A stretch of 62,000 bases of DNA from contig CAUYUJ010000891.1 in assembly GCA_963575745.1 (NCBI GenBank), positions 371,639 to 433,638 on the forward strand, read 5' to 3'. The notes beneath the pieces are model-generated. The model ran no database searches, was not told where the DNA came from, and saw nothing but the letters and a program-made list of their open reading frames with translations. Made by a program: the position numbers and the translations under genes. This document shows positions 30,803 to 39,799 of the stretch, one piece after another (position 1 is the first letter of the stretch; every line of letters begins with the position of its first letter). This DNA comes from Prorocentrum cordatum (Eukaryota; Sar; Dinophyceae; Prorocentrales; Prorocentraceae).

Positions 30803-32571
30803 CATGCAAAACATTCTTCACGCAGAATGCACTGGATCGCGTTGCATTGGGTCATGACCCTGATGTTCCGACAGCCGCATGGAGGGCAGCAGCTGATACA
30901 GCACAGCCAGCTCCACCAGGCCCATTGCCTGATCCACTGCAACCTGGACCGCAATCGATAAAAGTGCCGCAACCATCGACTCCTGAACCGACAGCAGAAC
31001 AGCAGCCAGCAGATCAGCTCCCCAAGGCTGAGGCGGTACCGATTCCTGACGACGGCACTGACCTCGAGGCCATGGAGCTGGAGGCAACTCCTGCCGAGGA
31101 GGACCCTTCTCCACATGAAATGAATATATTATCATGGCAGGACAGCTGTGAGCGTTCCATGCACGAGGACATCAGCAAGATCGGGATATTCGATAACGCA
31201 TGCACCATTCGAGAGTGGAAGCTGCAAGCAGGCATCAAGGATGACCATCCGTACATGTGCCCAATGTTGCGGGGCACGCGAGCGACCAATGGATTTGCCT
31301 GCCTGGATAATCAGGACTGGTTCGATCAACTGTTGCACGATGATTGTGCGATTGCTCATGCGCATGATATCGCACAGTCTGGTTGCTTCCCAGAGTGGAA
31401 ATGGACATCATTACCACATTATGACGATGTACGTTATGGTCCCGAGCTAATTGAGGAAGAATGGCTGGGAACAAACAAATACATGAGCAAATACATAACG
31501 ACTATGTTACGCCATGAGATTCACTACAAAAAGTTTTGGATCAATCAATTTCATGACAGACGTGTCAATATCTGGGAGAAAACAACAAAGAATGAATGGA
31601 AGATTCCAAGCAATTGGAAATCCTTTAAGGAGATGGTCGAATGGAAATTCAAAGATCGCAAAGATAGACACAATGGACCATCCATGGATGCAGCAGTGGC
31701 ACACTTTAAGAAAGATGGTGCAACTGATGGATATGCCGATTGGAACGACTACTACCCGATATTCATCATTCGTGCGTTCCAGAAACATATTGATTCGCAG
31801 AAAAACAGAATTGAGATATATGCCAAGCCGATCCCTGAGGGAGGTGACCCCAGTTCTTTCGATTGGAACAGCGTCATTGCTATTCGGCGCGTTGGTGGTC
31901 ACAGTTGTTTCAATCCATCTTCCAAGCCATGGAATATGGGTTGGGAGAGCCTACAATGGACAGATGTCAAATACCTCCATCACGGCACAGCATCCCGCGC
32001 TTGGCGCAACATATTGAAGACAGGGATCATTCCAGGCTACATCGATCCATCTTCTCAGAGAGACAAGCATCATAAACCATCACAGCGCTCTGAGGCATTC
32101 TTTAGTTCCAACACATAGTTAGACAATGTCCAGAAGAACCCACATACTTCAGTGGAATCATACAAGTTCAATCACTACAAGAACGAGGTCGAGCTGGTGA
32201 TCAACATGGAGATTGCCACAAAAGCAGGTTGCAGGTTTGGGCTGGGTGCTCAGGGCGCTATCATGACAGAGGACGTGGTACCCGCTGCGGCAATTATTGC
32301 AATTCGCCGCCTCAAACCACACCACATGCATGGCCAGCAGTTATGGCCAGACGGCGACCCATGGGACTACCCGCCATTGGCCGCAAGACCGCCATTGAGC
32401 AAGTACGAGATTTGTGCCTACCTTCCTGGAGAGCTCATCGACGACCCTCCTGGGATTGCACCTGTCGACCCCGACCAGAACATGGAGCCGCCAAGGACAA
32501 CGTCAGCATCAGCAACTTCGGTCCAGCTGGGGGAAACCCCTGCTAGCCGTACATCTGCAGCCGACGCCTAG
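30781..32571 (+). CDS. Retroelement 3' extension, module B with Tpt1/KptA-like ART domain
   Basis: After a Pro-rich linker and an unrecognised Trp-rich part (about 31120-31840), the C-terminal region from 31873 to 32313 resembles the catalytic half of RNA 2'-phosphotransferase. AIRRVGGHS matches the family's IRAxQGHS, YLHHGTASRAWRNILKTGI matches YHGTASR...GL, and VINMEIATKAG...GAIMTEDVVP matches the V-x-ID...NGVWLT-xx-VP end. Tpt1/KptA enzymes use NAD+ to remove a splice-junction 2'-phosphate; some ADP-ribosylate nucleic-acid ends. I cannot see the N-terminal Arg-His pair or the last catalytic Arg, so activity is uncertain. A TAG at 32116-32118 interrupts the domain in frame, and the frame ends at TAG 32569-32571. 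Confidence 0.7.
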
Positions 32572-33279
32572 GATGAGCAAATCGTCCGCGCTATGATTCG
32601 GGAGACCAATCACAAAGCAGATGATAAAGAATGGTTAATTGCCTTGTCATACTGCCAAGAAGCTCTTCGACCTATCACATCAAAGATTACGCAACAAGAT
32701 TGGGACCGTCGCCCTGCATTTAATGATGTTCGCATGGGAGACTTCATTATCATCAAGAATTGGGGTTCTATCGAATGCTTTCATTACGACAATCACTGGC
32801 CCAAGGGCAATCACAATACCAAAATTGCCTTGACCAAGGGACACATATATGGTCCAATCATCCATTTCGGCGTCTTCGACAAGTTCTTCGCGGTACAAGT
32901 ACCTATTCTCAACTACGGTCTACGATGGGTGGTAAACATATGGTACAATGACAAAAGCATGCCCCTCAAGGGCGTTGTCTTTGCATTACCGGTTCGTATC
33001 GAAGAACATGCCATTGACCCGACATATATGGAGACCGTCCTGAAAGGTCCAACATCACGCAGTGAAAAGATACTCCAGCACAAGAATGATGGCAGTTTAC
33101 CATACCTTGGTATGCCGAGCATTTATAGACCACGTATTCCGCGTACACCGACCAGACGGCCCGCTCCTCGGACACCCGATCCCGACGAGCTGGTGGCCAC
33201 ACCTGCCGAGGACAACGCTCATACGGGCGATGACCTCGACAAACTGCAGGATCATCGAATGATCCTTTGGTCACCGTGA
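32572..33279 (+). CDS. Retroelement 3' extension, module C (unknown)
   Basis: Continues the frame of module B directly after its TAG (DEQIVRAMIRETNHKADDKE). The approximately 170-residue globular-looking part contains ITQQDWDRRPAFNDVRMGDF, NWGSIECFHYDNHWPKGNHN and IIHFGVFDKFFAVQVPI. It is beta-rich, with many aromatic residues, and ends in a Pro/Arg linker and ELVATPAEDNAHTGDD. No family is recognised. The frame ends at TGA 33277-33279, while coding appears to shift to the next frame near 33265. Confidence 0.55.
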   Translation, partial: DEQIVRAMIRETNHKADDKEWLIALSYCQEALRPITSKITQQDWDRRPAFNDVRMGDFIIIKNWGSIECFHYDNHWPKGNHNTKIALTKGHIYGPIIHFGVFDKFFAVQVPILNYGLRWVVNIWYNDKSMPLKGVVFALPVRIEEHAIDPTYMETVLKGPTSRSEKILQHKNDGSLPYLGMPSIYRPRIPRTPTRRPAPRTPDPDELVATPAEDNAHTGDDLDKLQDHRMILWSP

Positions 33280-33412
33280 TCGTGGATATATCGAGCATAT
33301 CGCCCACCGCCGATGAGAAAGCAGCGAACGACAACATGAGAGCAGATCTCTCAGCAGACATTCAAGCAGATGAGCAGATTGAGGCGAGCATACTCGACAA
33401 CATATTGACCCG

Positions 33413-35566
33413 CCAGCGGAATTCCTCAACCATCCAGACTACGACCCCGACGAGGATTCAAGATGGATTAAACAGTCAGATGACTGCCGCATATACCGTT
33501 GGACGTCGGAGTTGTTGGTGGATTCGCCTATGATAAAGATGAAACAGATCATCGAGATACACAGCGGCGCGGACAGCATTGTAATGGATAAAACACAATC
33601 GCATTTTGAGATTCGAATTGGATCGAAAGCATGGAATGCAGAGTCACACCAATTGAATTATGATCATACCCACAAATGGGCACGTGACTTACCAAATTGC
33701 AGTGCAGATCATTTTTTTCTTCAAAAAGTTGGTACATTACCTCGACCCAGAGACTATCGAGGAGTCGACTACAGGCGTCTTTCAATGGATCTCCAAAGTA
33801 TATCAGAACATCTTGAAAGAGATAGTATTGCGGAGCTTCCAGATTTCACAAAAGATGCCATCCATGAGAAACATCCTGCACTCCAGGCGTTGCGTGACCT
33901 ATTCAAGAATTGTACCGAGACATACGGTAACCCAGACTTTCCTGTATGGGAAGAGCTGGTGGAAACACCTGCCGCGCCTCGAGAGCAAGGCGCGGAGCAG
34001 GATATTCCCCGGGACCCAGGCAGCGTTGCATCCGCAGCTCCTGATCAGGAAACCATGGCACGTATCATAGCCGAGCAGACGGGACTCAAGCGCGAGGAGG
34101 GCGACAACGAGTCCGCCTTGCAGGAGAAGGCTCGCCGTCTTCGTACAGAGAACGTATGCCATGGTGGAACCGAGGATACGGACAACACCAGGACAGAGTA
34201 CAAAGGACTGCCAGGGGAAAGATTGTCTAGGATCGAGATCGAGGGATTAAGTAGATCAATCGCTTCCCGACCGAACTCCGAAATCAATCGTGAGGCCATC
34301 AATCAGATCGGCCAGAGCCTCGCTCGCGGTCAGGACACTCGCTGGGGATCCCGTGATTACCTCACGACGGAAGGGGCCCCAGAGACGATCTTGCATTCCA
34401 TACCTCTCTGTCAGAATTGCGGCCGAGATCTGTCCCTTGGGATCGTCACAGGTGACGGCGCCCTTTGTGACATCTGTTGGCAGTATACCGTGGCCGTAGG
34501 CGCCACGGGTAAGAGTACCGCCGTACAGAGCGATCTCGCGTACCTCCAGAAGCCGACGAACTGGATCAAGATGACGCTCTCCGAGGACCAGATCGCGAGA
34601 TACATGAAGGACGGAGCGCACGTCATTATGACGGGTGCGCGATCACACGCAGGCAATGAGAAAGATTTGTTGCGGAGATTGGCTAATTCGTCCAGAAAGA
34701 GGTATCATAAGTGGGTCGAATCAGGTAGCCCTGCTGCGCACGAATGCAGACTGATGGGCGAAGCCGATGACGACAGACCTCTGTACTGCCCATTCGCCAA
34801 TCTCGTACAACGCTTTCTCAACGACCTGAAGTTCCACCACCAAATGACAGGTGCCCGCGTGAACGTCGGCAAGAAGGCCTGGACCGTGGACGACATGCGC
34901 GATGCGTGGGACATCCTCGACGTCAGCATTAGGACAGGACAGGCTGGTCGGAGGAAATGGTGGCTGAACGAGGGCCGTCTCGACAGGCAGACGCGGCAGG
35001 CTCGCGGACTGGTCACGATTGCCCTCCCTAGAAGGGACGGCACCCGTGAACAGTTCACTCAGCGTAAGCTTGCCGCGATTGCCAACGAGTTGTTAGGCTC
35101 CCTCGATCCGTCGCATACCGACCAGAGGGGGGTTGATACAGGGATGAGAACCGATCCCGATACACAATCCCATCAGTCCGATGATGCCATGGAGCCGCGC
35201 CATCCGCGGCCGCCGCCGCGCCCTGCCCCTGGCGATGCTGCTGCGTCCAGCGCCTCTGGCGCGACGGACTACACGCCCGCGGGGCCACGTGCCAAGAGAG
35301 CGCGTGCATCAGATTCCGCCGCCTACTGGCGCGACGACCTCGAGGACAGCTACTGGGGTCTCAGGTACTGGAGTTATTACATCAACTGTTGGATCTACAT
35401 CGCGATCAACAACGACGAGTACGTATACATCCAGGATATCCAGTACAATGATTGGTTTCGCAACTGGATCCCGAGGACAGCTTGGGAAACATTCACGACG
35501 AGTTACGTGACGCACAAAGGCCAGAGGATGTGGGACCGCAGGTTCTGCAAGAACGGCAACGCGTAG
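33413..35566 (+). CDS. Retroelement 3' extension, module D with zinc ribbon
   Basis: The frame opens with EFLNHPDYDPDEDSRWIKQ, preceded by a short stretch in another frame (about 33267-33412, ISSISPTADEKAANDN). About 33970-34310 is a charged, helical, linker-like region after ELVETPAAP. CQNCGRDLSLGIV...CDIC (about 34408-34475) is a C-x2-C...C-x2-C zinc ribbon. A basic helical part follows (DLLRRLANSSRKRYHKWVE) and WTVDDMRDAWDILDV. The end has a Pro/Ala-rich spacer with PRAKRARASD (possible nuclear localisation signal) and a Tyr/Trp-rich tail (YWSYYINCWIYIAINNDEYV). It stops at TAG 35564-35566. The function is not recognised; RNA or DNA binding is plausible from the ribbon and basic parts. Confidence 0.6.
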   Translation, partial: PAEFLNHPDYDPDEDSRWIKQSDDCRIYRWTSELLVDSPMIKMKQIIEIHSGADSIVMDKTQSHFEIRIGSKAWNAESHQLNYDHTHKWARDLPNCSADHFFLQKVGTLPRPRDYRGVDYRRLSMDLQSISEHLERDSIAELPDFTKDAIHEKHPALQALRDLFKNCTETYGNPDFPVWEELVETPAAPREQGAEQDIPRDPGSVASAAPDQETMARIIAEQTGLKREEGDNESALQEKARRLRTENVCHGGTEDTDNTRTEYKGLPGERLSRIEIEGLSRSIASRPNSEINREAINQIGQSLARGQDTRWGSRDYLTTEGAPETILHSIPLCQNCGRDLSLGIVTGDGALCDICWQYTVAVGATGKSTAVQSDLAYLQKPTNWIKMTLSEDQIARYMKDGAHVIMTGARSHAGNEKDLLRRLANSSRKRYHKWVESGSPAAHECRLMGEADDDRPLYCPFANLVQRFLNDLKFHHQMTGARVNVGKKAWTVDDMRDAWDILDVSIRTGQAGRRKWWLNEGRLDRQTRQARGLVTIALPRRDGTREQFTQRKLAAIANELLGSLDPSHTDQRGVDTGMRTDPDTQSHQSDDAMEPRHPRPPPRPAPGDAAASSASGATDYTPAGPRAKRARASDSAAYWRDDLEDSYWGLRYWSYYINCWIYIAINNDEYVYIQDIQYNDWFRNWIPRTAWETFTTSYVTHKGQRMWDRRFCKNGNA

Positions 35567-36241
35567 TGAGTCGGCCGCAAGGCCCACCGCTCAAAGGCAT
35601 GAACTTCATTATAACCAAAGTTCGCCTTGAGCGGTGGCTATTACATACTTTTAGGCCACTTCATTATATAACACAAGTGGCCACACACACAAATACCTTT
35701 TGCGGTAACCGAGGTAGCCTCCTAAGGAGCAACGCCAACGGGAGTCGCCAAACAGAATTTATACACATGCATTTTCGTGTTCATCAACGCGACATTCCGT
35801 CTGGCCAGACATTTGCTTTTACAAAGAGTTGTGTTTCGTTACAAGATCGTGTTTGTCAACGCGATCTTAGCATGCATATTTTTTTTTCAGAGTTTAAACC
35901 TGATTGCGTCGAGAATAATCTGTTAGCTGGTGGCAACACCTGCCTCGCAAAAGCGAGGCAGTTTGCATGTTGCTTTAATGCTCAGATCTTCTTTCTCCGC
36001 CCACCCTTGTCTCATTCTTCTCCGCCCTCGAGTGCCGAAGCGTTTTGGGGGGCGCACCGAGGGGGCACCAAAGTGTGCTTGGCGAAGAAAGGGGACCCAG
36101 GGTGTTCCTTCTAACTTCACTTTGCAGCTGTGGCTACGCTGACTTGAAGCCCAGCTGCCTCCTGACTTAAGGACTAAAGGAGTCAAAGGGTGACGGATTC
36201 CCTTCCTTTGTTCCCGAGTCCTGCCCTCGCGGGCGGGATTC
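35567..36241 (+). other. 3' non-coding region of the element with serial hairpins
   Basis: No coding is seen. Hairpins follow each other. 35584-35637 has arms CCACCGCTCAAAGGC...GAACTT. 35653-35682 has arms GGCCACTT/AAGTGGCC. 35843-35868 has arms AAGATCG/CGATCTT. 35940-35961 has perfect arms CTGCCTCGC/GCGAGGCAG around an AAAA loop. Smaller palindromes lie near 35727 and 35800. The first two share an almost identical loop (ACTTCATTATA...AC..AAGT). They could serve RNA packaging, stability or 3'-end formation; this is inference. Confidence 0.75.
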
Positions 36242-36252
36242 GGGACGGGGGG
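36242..36252 (+). promoter_or_regulatory. Polypurine tract
   Basis: GGGACGGGGGG directly upstream of the 3' LTR, with one C interruption. This is the position of the plus-strand primer of LTR retroelements. Confidence 0.75.
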
Positions 36253-36448
36253 TGTGAATGGAACCCGTGTAATACCCTCATATATACTCCTTATCCTTAC
36301 CTCTCCTGCGCCTGGCCGTTTGAGCTCAGGTATTGAGATAGATCGATCAGACCTTGATCGTGCGGGAGGGAAAGATATCCATCTATCCCTCCTCCTCTCT
36401 ACCAACGGATCAGGGGTTCTGTACCCTTGTGCTTCAACCCCATACACA
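36253..36448 (+). repeat. 3' LTR of copia element
   Basis: 196 bp; matches the 5' LTR with three transitions (36289 C, 36323 A, 36431 G). It is followed by GTCCG at 36449-36453, the right target duplication. Confidence 0.97.
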
Positions 36449-36548
36449 GTCCGAGCGACGCGCGGCCGGCACCCGAGCACGGGCCGTCTCCTCCTGGAGC
36501 CCGCGCGGGGCGCGGCGTGCTCGCGGAGGCCCCGTGCGCGGCACTCCC

Positions 36549-36792
36549 CTTGGCCTCCCTCGCGTCGTCCGTGGTATCTGCCCGGCGCTGGGCTTCAGTC
36601 GGGCCCGTCCCTCTACAGGGGGAACGTTCCAGCAATAGTCCAAAAATAGTCGGGGGGCGATTTGTTTGTTGTATTTGGGAGTATTTATGGAGTATGTTTT
36701 ATTTTTCACCCAAAATCCGCCTGTAGGGGGGCACGCCCGACCTAATCTTGGCCTCCCTCGCGTCGTCCGTGGTATCCGCCCGGTGCTGGGCT
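36549..36792. mobile_element. MITE family M, copy 3, between 46-bp direct repeats
   Basis: The MITE itself is about 36594-36745 (TTCAGTCGGGCCCGTCCC at one end, TTAGGTCGGGCGTGCCCC on the complement at the other). It lacks the 8-bp duplication of the other copies. Instead it is flanked by a 46-bp direct repeat, 36549-36594 and 36747-36792, 44 of 46 identical, containing CTTGGCCTCCCTCGCGTCG. This suggests a tandem duplication of a unit that included the MITE, followed by loss of one MITE copy. Confidence 0.8.
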
Positions 36793-38139
36793 CCGGGAGC
36801 CTCGCGTAGATCGAGCCGGCTTGGAGGAGGGGCCGCAGAAGGGTGGCCGGAACGATCGGGATGGGTACTCATCGGCCGTTGAAAGTACGTAGGTATTTTT
36901 TGGATTCCCATGTACCACTCTACTTCAAGCGCCTTCCTGCTTCAATGATCGAGTGGCTCCACCTTTTCCGTCCGCCCAAGGCGGCGGACGGAACCCAATC
37001 TACTTTCAACGCCTTCCTGCTTCATGTTCCTACCTACTTCTTCCGACCGATCGGTATCACGGGAATCATGGGGACAACGGCTGACAGCAGTTCTTGCTCG
37101 TTTTGAGGTGGGCTCGTTGTCCGTTGGCCTGCGCAACAGCGGCCGCTGTCGGTTGTGGAAAACGATTGCTGGCAGACGTCGTACCCAAGCTTTCCGTACC
37201 CAGGTCGAGATTCCAAAGATTCCGCCCAGGTCTACGGTCGTGATTTCTTGCGATGCTGAATTTCGTTTGCGATGTCGGATCTCAGGTGGCCCCGCCAGGG
37301 CCTCCAGCAGGGCTGGTGCGGCCGGTGGTGAGTGCCATGTCTGAGCTGCGCGCTGCGGGCGCTGCCGCAGTGCGGTGGCGTCCGTCGGCTGGGGCGACAC
37401 TCTCGTCGCTCGGGGTTGATCTATCTCGGCGGCGAGCCCAGGGAGGAATGCAGAGGAGGCGGGCCCACGCGGAAGGCTCGGAAGGCCTCGGGCCGTTGGG
37501 AAGTTGTCTGAGCCGTCTCCGAAGGCAGGGACGGCTCAGCAGAAGGCTGGAGGGCTTCTGAGAAGCCCAGCGGCCGTCCAGGAGAGCCTGCCCCCGATCG
37601 CTGCCCCCTGGGCACGCCAAGACGCCACTCTGCCTTCGTCTGAGTCTGCGCGGTGGCTTAAGGAGCTCCGGCGCGAGTGAGGTCGATGTCAGCACCGTGC
37701 GCATCGAGACGGTTCGTCCCGCGACCCACCCGCGACCCACCCGCGACCCACCCGCGGACCCGCCCGCCACCCGCCCGCGACCCACCCGCGACGTTCCCCG
37801 CGCCCGCCCTCACTCATATCCGCGCAGCGACCGCGCCCTGACTCCCGCCCTGACTCCCGCCCCTGGCCGGCCACTCTCCCGCCCGTCTCTCCGGGCCGGC
37901 CCGCTAATTTTGGAACTGGAGGAGGGGCGCCCTCCTTCGGTATGCCCGAGCCCAGAGACAGGGAAACGATCGGGGCGGGGCCAGGACGCGGATCAGACCG
38001 TCCCAGGCCGTTCCGCAGCGCTTTCAGAGCTCAGACGAGGACCAGGTCCGAAGAGAAAGAAACGGCCTAAGCATACACTGTCGTATCTCCGCACGGATGT
38101 GCTGCATCATCCCTTGACCGCCCTCCCTGGACCACCAGA
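36793..38139. other. 3' part of RNMT intron 1, unassigned
   Basis: Short direct repeat CTACTT(T)CAAxCGCCTTCCTGC near 36920 and 37000. NotI-core repeat near 37093-37165. Family G fragment (GTCGTGATTTCTTGCGA...GGATCTCAG) at 37237-37285. GACCCACCCGC tandem repeat at about 37720-37795. No coding sequence is seen. Confidence 0.55.
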
Positions 38140-38250
38140 GGGGCCGCCAGTGGTTCCAGCTCCGATCCAAGAAATCTGCACGGCATGGGGTTTGCAGCGC
38201 CGAGCCAAGAAATCCGCGCGATGTTCCGAAAGTATATGTTCAGAAAGTTC
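38140..38250. repeat. GC-rich foldback family F, copy 3 (degraded)
   Basis: Two tandem-like GCNCCGANCCAAGAAATC words and the terminal AAGTATATGTTCA shared with 15935-16075. The left arm is decayed. Confidence 0.6.
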
Positions 38251-38371
38251 TCTCTTCTTCTAAAGATGCATGCCTCCGCAGAAGCCCTGGTTCCTTCTTC
38301 GAGGACCGCGCCAATCTGTTTTCCCCCTTGGGCGTCAGCATTTGGGCACCTTTGAGCAGCGCCCCGGCGAG

Positions 38372-38483
38372 GTCCGCGATCGGCTGCCCAGCGGTGAGGG
38401 GCGCCTGGCGGTCCTGGACCTCGGTTGCGGCCGGGGCGGTGACCTCAAGAAGATGGTGAACTGTGGCGTCGCCAGCTACTGCG
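38372..38483 (+). CDS. RNMT: mRNA cap guanine-N7 methyltransferase, exon 2
   Basis: Carries the S-adenosylmethionine-binding motif I, LAVLDLGCGRGGDLKK, nearly identical to VLDLGCGKGGDL of animal and yeast enzymes, and VASYCG, the strand leading to the ribose-binding acid. The acceptor is GAG before GTCCGC (exon start 38372), which joins HLGE to VRDRL exactly as FLEK-VRQ in the animal protein. The exon ends at 38483 in phase 1 with a non-canonical GC donor (GCGCCG). The upstream open frame (FFPLG...) is intronic by this model. Intron 2 is 3,289 bp. Confidence 0.88.
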
Positions 38484-38689
38484 GCGCCGCTCGCGCCGAC
38501 GCGGGGCCCCCCCCGCGTCGCCGCCGCCGCCGCCGCTGTCATCGCCGCCGTCGGGGGAGGACCATTCTGGGGGTCGTCTTGGGGGCCTCTTGCGTCGCTT
38601 TCGATGTATGGGGCATGCTGGACTGTCTTGAGTGATTTTCAGACCGGACAAGAAGATACGGTCGGACCGAGGTATAAGATCGAGGTCGG
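38484..38689. other. RNMT intron 2, start
   Basis: GCC/CGCCG-rich run just after the donor (38500-38560); no coding sequence. Confidence 0.5.
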
Positions 38690-38860
38690 TTCGGGGAGGG
38701 TCTCCTCGTGTTCTTCGTTTGTGTTGGATAGTCTCGTGCATCCTGGGGGAGGGTACCCTCGAATGTTCTTCTTCAAAATGGGCCAGCGGAGGGTCTCGCG
38801 TTCTTGGAGGATGTTCTTCTGTCCAAGGTCCCAGAGTAAGAAAAAAACAGGTCGTGCGCC
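38690..38860 (+). repeat. Dispersed repeat family E, copy 1
   Basis: About 170 bp aligned with 61575-61750. Shared words include GTGCATCCTGGGGG, CACCCTCGAATG/TACCCTCGAATG and GGATGTTCTTCTGTCC. Confidence 0.75.
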
Positions 38861-39799
38861 CACGTGTATTGAGCTCTCGGGCCGCACCACTGGCCTCCGA
38901 GGGTGGCGAAACGGAGGAAGCCCTGGGAGGTCAGGAGAAGTCGCGCGGGCCTTCCCGAGCAAGCCCGGGAGCGCTCATGACACGGGGCTTCTGGTCCCTG
39001 AAAGATCGACTACACGTAAGAGTGACCCTTCGTCGGAGTGACCTTTGGTGCGAGCCCACTGGCGCCCCCGATTGTCGAACGCGATGTGGTAATAGTATCT
39101 CGTGCGCTTGTGGATCGTCCCCCCGTGCCCCCTAAGAAGCCTTGCACCAGAGGTCACTCTTGCCCACGGTCACTCCTGCGTGTAGCCAAAAAGAGCATTC
39201 AGATGTTGTGTACGCAGATGTCGAACGGACCTGAGGGCACTCCCCATCTCTCACAAGTGCCTACGGCCCAGCACGGTGGCAGAGTCACCTGTCGGGTGGA
39301 GCGCCCGCGATGCACCTGCCTGCATGCTGCCCCGGCGGACGGGGGTGCCCGAAGGTGCCCGCCAGGGCGTGTCTCGTGCTGGTGGACGCGCCCAGACGCG
39401 CGGAGGCTTCGTCGTGTGGTCCGCTCCCGTCTCCGCCCTCCCAGAAGAAGACGTGCTTGGCGATGGTGATTGGGAAGCTCGTGTCTCATGTTGCCTGCCC
39501 TATGGTCTCAGGCAGGCTTCTCGTACTGCTTGCTGATCATGCTGGACGTGCGTAACGTGCGCGGTGCTCATCCGTGGCCATCCCGCCCTGCGCACAGGGA
39601 CGTCGCAGCCCCCCCCCCCCCTTCCAACGTGTGGAAGGGAGTGTGCGGCCCCATCCCCCTGACACCGCACGTGCCTGCCACATCAACGTTGGTTGCTCTG
39701 TGCATTCACTTGAAGGTGTGCTGACTCGATTCGTGATGGAAGGGCGTGTGAAGATCACGGGTCAGACCGTCGGTCAGACCGTGCTGAAAGTCTCATCTC
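38861..39799. other. RNMT intron 2, unassigned
   Basis: No gene or named repeat is recognised. Short tandem GGTCAGACCGTC words lie near 39762-39785. Confidence 0.4.

Larger units (their letters stand above)
18676..36448 (+). mobile_element. Giant Ty1/copia-type LTR retrotransposon (17,773 bp)
   Basis: A complete insertion: 196-bp LTRs with TG...CA ends, perfect 5-bp target duplication GTCCG, primer-binding-like site and polypurine tract. The internal order is gag, CCCH/SR, protease, integrase, reverse transcriptase, RNase H. Integrase before reverse transcriptase is the copia order. About 8 kb of additional coding sequence follows RNase H, so the element is roughly three times the usual 5-6 kb copia length. 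The LTRs differ at three sites (18712/36289, 18746/36323, 18854/36431), all transitions, or 1.5 percent. Despite this youth the reading frame has stops at 20875, 25258, 32116 and 32569 and frame changes near 19395, 21455, 22410-22480, 29087, 30780, 33265 and 33410. It sits in sense orientation in RNMT intron 1. Confidence 0.96.

Noticed and set aside
29311-36252. Envelope gene in the 3' extension (retrovirus-like element)
   Set aside because: No signal peptide, fusion peptide or single transmembrane anchor is visible. The Tyr/Trp-rich end at about 35330-35440 is not a clear membrane segment.
38270-38371. Open frame upstream of exon 2 as coding
   Set aside because: It has no counterpart in the family. 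Joining at 38372 gives a gap-free match and an AG|G acceptor.
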